The position numbers and the translations under genes were made by a program. The notes beneath the pieces were generated by a model. It was not told the DNA's origin and did not search any database. It was given only the letters and a program-made list of their open reading frames with translations. 64,000 nucleotides of DNA from Sphingobium boeckii (GTDB taxonomy: Bacteria > Pseudomonadota > Alphaproteobacteria > Sphingomonadales > Sphingomonadaceae): the NCBI RefSeq assembly GCF_014199215.1, contig NZ_JACIJC010000003.1, positions 558,001 through 622,000 on the forward strand. Direction: 5' to 3'. The number at the start of each line of letters is the position of its first letter. Position 1 is the first letter of the stretch. Positions 59,635-64,000 of this stretch are shown here, in pieces.

Positions 59635-60951
59635 ATGCCCAAAACGCCCGATGAAGCCGATCTGACCGGCATCACCCCGCGCCGCCGTCCCAAGCCCGAT
59701 GTGATGGCGATCGGCGATCGCAAGCTCAATCCGTCCACGCTGATGATGGGTCATGGCTATGATCCCATGCTCTCAGAAGGATCGCTCAAACCGCCGATCT
59801 TCCTCACCTCCACCTTCGTTTTCGAAAGCGCCGCCGCGGGTAAGCGCCATTTCGAAGGGGTGACCGGCAAGCGCCCCGGTGGTGCCGAAGGACTGGTCTA
59901 TTCGCGCTTCAACGGCCCCAATCAGGAGATTGCCGAGGATCGTCTGGGCGTGTGGGAGGATGCGGAGGACGCGCTGACCTTCTCCAGCGGCATGTCCGCC
60001 ATCGCCACAGTGTTGCTCACGTTCGTCAAACCCGGCGATGTGATCGTGCATTCCGCTCCGCTTTATGCCGCCACCGAAACGCTGATCGGGCGTATCCTCG
60101 GCAAGTTCGGCGTGACCTGGCTGGATTTTCCCGCAGGCGCGACCGAGGACGAGATCGAAGCAGTGGTGGAAAAGGCCAAGGCGCAGGGCCGCGTCGCGAT
60201 GATCTATCTCGAAAGCCCCGCCAATCCGACCAATGTGCTGGTGGATATCGAGGCCGTCTCCGCCGTGCGCGACCGACATTTCGCGCGCGGACCGGATCAG
60301 CCGCCGATCGTGATCGACAACACCTTCCTCGGCCCGCTCTGGCTGAAGCCGTTGCAACATGGCGCTGATATCGTCGTCTATTCGCTCACCAAATATGCCG
60401 GCGGGCATAGCGATCTCGTCGCGGGCGGTGCGCTGGGATCGGCCGTCCACATCAATGCGATCCGCATGATGCGCAATACCATCGGTACGATCCTCGATCC
60501 CAACAGCGCCTGGATGCTGCTGCGTAGCCTGGAGACACTGGAGCTTCGCATGACGCGCGCGGGCGAAAATGCCGAAAAAATCTGCACCTGGCTGAAGGAT
60601 CATCTCAAGGTGGAGAAGATCGTCTATCTCGGCTTTCCGGAGACCGAGCGACAGGCCGATATCTACAAGCGCCATTGCACCGGCGCGGGATCGACCTTTT
60701 CGCTTTATCTGAAAGGCGGCGAAGCCGAGGCGTTCAAATTCCTCGATTCGCTCAAGATCGCCAAGCTCGCCGTCAGCCTTGGCGGCACGGAGACATTGGC
60801 CAGCCACCCGGCAGCGATGACGCATCTCTCCGTCCCCGATGAGCGCAAGAAGGCGCTGGGGATCGGCGACAATATGGTGCGCATCTCGATCGGCGTGGAG
60901 GATGCGGGCGATCTGCTGGCCGATTTCGAGCAGGCGCTGGCGGCGATCTAG
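59635..60951 (+). CDS. Cystathionine gamma-synthase family PLP enzyme
   Basis: This 438-residue PLP fold type I enzyme has the Cys/Met metabolism pattern: DALTFSSGMSAIATVLLTF, IDNTFLGPLWLKPLQHGADIVVYSLTKYAGGHSDLVAGG, where Lys253 binds PLP, and SLGGTETLASHPAAMTHLSVP. An N-terminal extension of about 30 residues (MPKTPDEADLTGITPRRRP) is unusual. Members make or degrade cystathionine or methionine; exact reaction unresolved. It links loosely to metK in methionine metabolism. It overlaps the convergent thioesterase by 4 bases. Confidence 0.92.
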   Translation: MPKTPDEADLTGITPRRRPKPDVMAIGDRKLNPSTLMMGHGYDPMLSEGSLKPPIFLTSTFVFESAAAGKRHFEGVTGKRPGGAEGLVYSRFNGPNQEIAEDRLGVWEDAEDALTFSSGMSAIATVLLTFVKPGDVIVHSAPLYAATETLIGRILGKFGVTWLDFPAGATEDEIEAVVEKAKAQGRVAMIYLESPANPTNVLVDIEAVSAVRDRHFARGPDQPPIVIDNTFLGPLWLKPLQHGADIVVYSLTKYAGGHSDLVAGGALGSAVHINAIRMMRNTIGTILDPNSAWMLLRSLETLELRMTRAGENAEKICTWLKDHLKVEKIVYLGFPETERQADIYKRHCTGAGSTFSLYLKGGEAEAFKFLDSLKIAKLAVSLGGTETLASHPAAMTHLSVPDERKKALGIGDNMVRISIGVEDAGDLLADFEQALAAI

Positions 60952-61352
60952 CCGCCAAACATCCGCCGCACATTGGCTGGGATGGGCCGCGATTTGCCCG
61001 CCGCCAGATCGACATGGACATGCACCGTCTCGATCGCGGCGCGCAGATCGTCCGCCCCTGCCCCATGCAGCTCGAACAGCGTGGTCAGGCTGCTCGATCC
61101 GATGCGGGCGGTGCGGATGCAGCCGTCGATTTCTTCATCCACGCGGATCGGCTTTTTATATTCGACCAAGGCCCGCACGACATTCACCTCGAAGGGCGGC
61201 GTCACGGCGTTCACCCCAAGCGCCCGCCAATATTCAGTCAGCACCAGATCGGCATATTCCAGATAGCGGGAATTGAAGACGATCGCCTGAGCATCCCCTT
61301 CCGCATAACGGACCCGGAAGCGATGACAAAAGGTGAAATCCGCGCGGCTCAT
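60948..61352 (-). CDS. Acyl-CoA thioesterase (hotdog fold, 4HBT type)
   Basis: This 134-residue protein has HRFRVRYAEGDAQAIVFNSRYLEYADLVLTEYWRALG, the 4-hydroxybenzoyl-CoA thioesterase pattern with the catalytic Asp of EGDAQ, and VEYKKPIRVDEEIDGCIRTARIGSSSLTTLFEL. It cleaves acyl-CoA or aryl-CoA thioesters in the cytoplasm. The stop overlaps the convergent PLP enzyme gene by 4 bases. Substrate unknown. Confidence 0.9.
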   Translation of the reverse strand: MSRADFTFCHRFRVRYAEGDAQAIVFNSRYLEYADLVLTEYWRALGVNAVTPPFEVNVVRALVEYKKPIRVDEEIDGCIRTARIGSSSLTTLFELHGAGADDLRAAIETVHVHVDLAAGKSRPIPANVRRMFGG

Positions 61353-61529
61353 GCACGCCGCTTAGCGGCTCGGGCTCAAAGCATCAAATAACGGCCGTTA
61401 ACCATTCTTCTTTTGCCTTTGTTCAACTTAGAAGGCTTAGAGCTATCCCAGAGCATTGTGCGACGCAGCATCTCGTGCGAATGGCACAAATCTCTCAGAT
61501 CAAACGGATTTTCGTTGGAGTTTCATGTG

Positions 61530-62459
61530 ATGAAGCGCGTTATTGCTCTTGCCGCCGTCATCGGCGCTTTCGCCGCCGCAGCGCCCGCCCGGGCGACGCA
61601 GGCCATTGACTATAGCGTGTTCACCAGCGGCAATTTGAATGTGGGCAACGGCACCATCCGCGGCAACACCGCAGTCGGCGGCGATGCGACCTTCGGCAAT
61701 TTCAACGCGACATCGGGCCTCGGCAACGCCGCCAATGCCACGGACACGATCGTGGTGGGCGGCAAGCTGACGGCGAATAGCGGCACCGTGTCCCATGGCA
61801 ATGCCGTCGCCGGATCGCTGGCATTGCCCTCGTGGAACATCTTTTCCAACGGCAGCGCACGCACGGGCACCGGCAGCATCGATTTCGTGGCCGAGGCCGC
61901 GGCGCTTTCCTATGCGTCGACCACGCTGGCCAACACAGCGTCGAACGGCAGCACGCTCTTTCAATATGGCGGGCTGACCTTCACCGGCACCAACGCCGCC
62001 GTAAACATCTTCACCGTTTCGGGTGCCGATCTGGCTTCGACCAACAATTTCAACGTGAACGCCCCTTCCGGTTCGCTGGTGATCTTCAACATCAGTGGCC
62101 TGAGCGATCAATTTTCCGGTGGCATCAATCTGAACGGCCTGGCTTCGTCCAACGTGCTGTTCAACTTCTTTCAGGCGACCACGCTGAACCTGACGAATAT
62201 CGCGGTAAAGGGCACGATCCTGGCCCCGAACGCTGCCTTGAACTTCACCAATGGCAATGTGGATGGACAGGTTCTGGCAAAAAGCATCGTCGGCAACGGC
62301 TTCGATATTTCCAACACCCGCTATGCCGGCACGCTGGCGCGGCCCACGGGCGCCGTGCCGGAACCCGGCACTTGGGCGATGATGATCACCGGTTTCGGGA
62401 TCGTGGGATTCGCCATGCGCCGCCGCCGGCGCGCGGAAGGCACGTTGGCGACCGCCTGA
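61530..62459 (+). CDS. Choice-of-anchor A type secreted protein with PEP-CTERM
   Basis: From ATG 61530 (MKRVIALAAVIGAFAAAAPARA), with GGAG upstream, it has 309 residues. After the signal peptide come beta-helix-like repeats rich in Gly/Asn/Thr (DYSVFTSGNLNVGNGTIRGNTAVGGDATFGNF; VIFNISGLSDQFSGGINLNG), the choice-of-anchor A domain. It ends with VPEPGTWAMMITGFGIVGFAMRRRRR, a PEP-CTERM sorting signal like that of the protein at 29938. Surface or matrix protein; function unknown. Confidence 0.87.
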   Translation: MKRVIALAAVIGAFAAAAPARATQAIDYSVFTSGNLNVGNGTIRGNTAVGGDATFGNFNATSGLGNAANATDTIVVGGKLTANSGTVSHGNAVAGSLALPSWNIFSNGSARTGTGSIDFVAEAAALSYASTTLANTASNGSTLFQYGGLTFTGTNAAVNIFTVSGADLASTNNFNVNAPSGSLVIFNISGLSDQFSGGINLNGLASSNVLFNFFQATTLNLTNIAVKGTILAPNAALNFTNGNVDGQVLAKSIVGNGFDISNTRYAGTLARPTGAVPEPGTWAMMITGFGIVGFAMRRRRRAEGTLATA

Positions 62460-62477
62460 ACAATCAATGCGCACACG

Positions 62478-62558
62478 CCGTTCGGGCTGAGCTTGTTGAA
62501 GCCTCCTTCTTCTCACGGTCCGAAAGAAGGAAAGGCTTCAACACGCTCAGCCCGAACG
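62478..62558. repeat. Long palindrome between the PEP-CTERM gene and the aminotransferase
   Basis: Arms 62478-62511 and 62524-62558 begin and end CCGTTCGGGCTGAGC / GCTCAGCCCGAACGG and meet at CCTTCTT / AAGAAGG. It lies between two convergent stops, so it probably acts as a bidirectional terminator. Another repeat family from those above. Confidence 0.82.
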
Positions 62559-62586
62559 GGTTTATGAGACGGCTCGATAAGTGTGA

Positions 62587-63795
62587 TCAGCCCGCCTTGA
62601 TGGACGGCGTGTTGACACCCATGCTCTGCAGATATTTGCGGATGTTGCGCGCCGCCTGACGGATGCGCTGCTCATTCTCCACCATGGCGATGCGCACGAA
62701 GCCCTCGCCATCCTCGCCATAGCCAACCCCCGGTGCCACCGCGACGCCCGCGTGGGTCAGCAATTGCTTGGTGAACTCCAGCGAGCCCAGATGCGCGAGT
62801 GCGGGTGGCAGCGGCGCCCAGGCGAACATGCTCGCGCGCGGCGCCGGAATATCCCAGCCCGCACGGCCGAAGCTCTCCACCATCACGTCGCGGCGCTTGT
62901 GATAGAGTTGGCGATTTTTCTCGACGATATCCTGCGGCCCGTTCAGCGCAGCGCAGGCCGCGGCCTGGATCGGAGTGAAAGCGCCGTAATCCAGATAGGA
63001 TTTCACGCGCGTCATCGCCGCGATGAGATCCTTATTGCCCACTGCAAAGCCGATCCGCCAGCCCGCCATCGAATAAGTCTTGCTGAGCGAGGTGAATTCG
63101 ATCGCGACATCCTTGGCACCCTTCACCTGCAGGATCGAGACCGTCGGATTGCCGTCATAATAAAGCTCGGAATAGGCCAGATCGGAGATGATCCACACCT
63201 TGTTCTCGCGCGCCCAGGCGACCAGCCGTTCGTAAAATGCCAGGTCGACCGTCTCCGCCGTCGGGTTGGAGGGATAATTGACCACCAGGATCGACGGCCG
63301 CGGCACGGTAAATTTCATCGCGCGCTCGAGGCTCTCGAAATAATGCTCGTCGGGCGTGGTCGGCACCGCACGGATCGTTGCCCCCGCGATGATGAAGCCG
63401 AAAGTGTGGATCGGATAGCTTGGATTGGGCGCGAGCACGACATCGCCGGGCGCGGTGATCGCGGTGGCGAGACTCGCGAGCCCCTCCTTAGATCCCATCG
63501 TCACGACCACCTCGGTGTCCGGATCGACATCCACTCCGAAGCGACGTCCGTAATAATTGGACTGTGCCTTGCGCAGCCCCGGAATCCCCTTGGACGCCGA
63601 ATAGCCATGCGCATCGGGCTTGCGTGCCACTTCGCAAAGCTTGTCGATCACATGCTGCGGCGGCGGCAGATCGGGATTGCCCATGCCGAGATCGATGATG
63701 TCGTCTCCCGCCGCGCGCGCGGCCGCCCGCATCGCATTCACTTCTGCGATGACATAGGGTGGCAGGCGCTTGATGCGGTAGAAGTCTTCGGTCAT
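62587..63795 (-). CDS. Class I aminotransferase, AlaC/LL-diaminopimelate type
   Basis: Start at 63795 (MTEDFYRIKRLPPYVIAEVN) gives 402 residues. PLP fold type I: IIDLGMGNPDLPPPQHV, YSASKGIPGLRKA, VVNYPSNPTAETVDL, ISDLAYSELYYDG and SLSKTYSMAGWRIGFAVGN, where Lys in SLSK binds PLP. It resembles glutamate-pyruvate or LL-diaminopimelate aminotransferases. It is divergent from the gene at 63938. Cytoplasmic. Confidence 0.9.
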   Translation of the reverse strand: MTEDFYRIKRLPPYVIAEVNAMRAAARAAGDDIIDLGMGNPDLPPPQHVIDKLCEVARKPDAHGYSASKGIPGLRKAQSNYYGRRFGVDVDPDTEVVVTMGSKEGLASLATAITAPGDVVLAPNPSYPIHTFGFIIAGATIRAVPTTPDEHYFESLERAMKFTVPRPSILVVNYPSNPTAETVDLAFYERLVAWARENKVWIISDLAYSELYYDGNPTVSILQVKGAKDVAIEFTSLSKTYSMAGWRIGFAVGNKDLIAAMTRVKSYLDYGAFTPIQAAACAALNGPQDIVEKNRQLYHKRRDVMVESFGRAGWDIPAPRASMFAWAPLPPALAHLGSLEFTKQLLTHAGVAVAPGVGYGEDGEGFVRIAMVENEQRIRQAARNIRKYLQSMGVNTPSIKAG

Positions 63796-63937
63796 GATCC
63801 AATTTCCGTTGATAAAGGAGCGGGATTCATGCGGCAAAGCGCGGAGAAATGCCAGCGAATCCGGTCAACTTTCGCGTAAGCCCCCTATTCCGCTCACCCT
63901 CAATCCCGGCTAACCTTGTCGGCGAAGAGGATTTAGC

Positions 63938-64000
63938 ATGGCTGAAAACAGCACCGTTCTGCCTTACCCCAGCCTGGACGATATGCAGCACTGGACCTGG
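63938..64000 (+). CDS. Possible class I PHA synthase (3'-truncated by window)
   Basis: Only 21 codons are visible: MAENSTVLPYPSLDDMQHWT and one more residue (Trp). The N-terminal DMQHWTW pattern resembles class I polyhydroxyalkanoate synthases of sphingomonads, and a divergent class I aminotransferase is a common neighbour of phaC in alphaproteobacteria. GAAGAGG lies 8 bases upstream. The call is tentative because no catalytic motif is in view. Confidence 0.45.
   Translation, partial: MAENSTVLPYPSLDDMQHWTW

Noticed and set aside
1-64000. tRNA, rRNA, CRISPR arrays or insertion sequences
   Set aside because: I found no cloverleaf-like TTCGA arm sets, no regularly spaced direct repeats and no transposase-like protein anywhere in the window.

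Overview
The window is chromosomal DNA from a GC-rich alphaproteobacterium, most likely a member of the Sphingomonadaceae. The signs are two secreted proteins ending in a PEP-x-TWAMM membrane anchor followed by an arginine cluster, a large TonB-dependent receptor, promoters of the GGAAC-N16-CGTT type used by the alphaproteobacterial general stress sigma factor EcfG, and short palindromic repeats of the GTCATTCCCGC type. I see no rRNA, tRNA, CRISPR array, transposase, prophage or replication origin.

Layout. 1-3558: three coupled glycosyltransferase paralogues, the first cut by the window edge, then a sorbosone-dehydrogenase-like beta-propeller. 3559-10531: a VOC protein, two small secreted proteins, lnt with a palindromic repeat inside its reading frame, metK, a DUF433/DUF5615 toxin-antitoxin pair, a duplicated-domain secreted protein and trmB. 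10577-14806: two SulP anion transporters, the second coupled to a beta-carbonic anhydrase. 15100-24433: the main accessory locus. It is an apparent operon of TonB-dependent receptor, cupin, phytanoyl-CoA-type dioxygenase, exported cupin, GPH-family transporter and two alpha/beta hydrolases whose nucleophile elbow reads G-x-H-T-G, facing a LysR regulator across an AT-rich control region. Its substrate cannot be named from sequence.

24546-33828: a lipoprotein, a NAPE-PLD-like hydrolase, an ArsR regulator, an EamA transporter, HicAB, class I fumarase, a PEP-CTERM protein, cardiolipin synthase, a GST and methionine aminopeptidase. 33829-37640: class Ia ribonucleotide reductase, nrdA and nrdB, with a structured leader and an oppositely oriented DUF2171 gene between them. 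37726-39613: a low-GC island with a Panacea-domain antitoxin plus an unknown partner, then BrnTA.

39661-43359: small envelope and unknown genes, at least two of which carry EcfG-like promoters. Two paralogous Arg/Tyr-rich exported proteins share an 8-9-8 palindrome directly upstream of their promoters, and two paralogous PilZ proteins lie in the same block. 43509-64000: cytochrome P450 with a palindromic operator, uvrB, an M20 hydrolase, a second PQQ-type sugar dehydrogenase, acetoacetyl-CoA reductase, hemH, a molybdenum hydroxylase large subunit, an acyl-CoA synthetase, lgt-midA-pgeF, a cystathionine gamma-synthase-like enzyme, a thioesterase, a second PEP-CTERM protein, an AlaC-type aminotransferase, and the first 21 codons of what may be a PHA synthase.

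How genes may work together: lnt and lgt (lipoprotein maturation) and cardiolipin synthase serve the envelope. SulP plus carbonic anhydrase suggests bicarbonate handling. The 15-24 kb locus reads as uptake, oxidation and hydrolysis of one scarce compound. The 39.6-43.4 kb block reads as a stress-response island. Function calls come from recognising protein motifs by eye; no database search was run.
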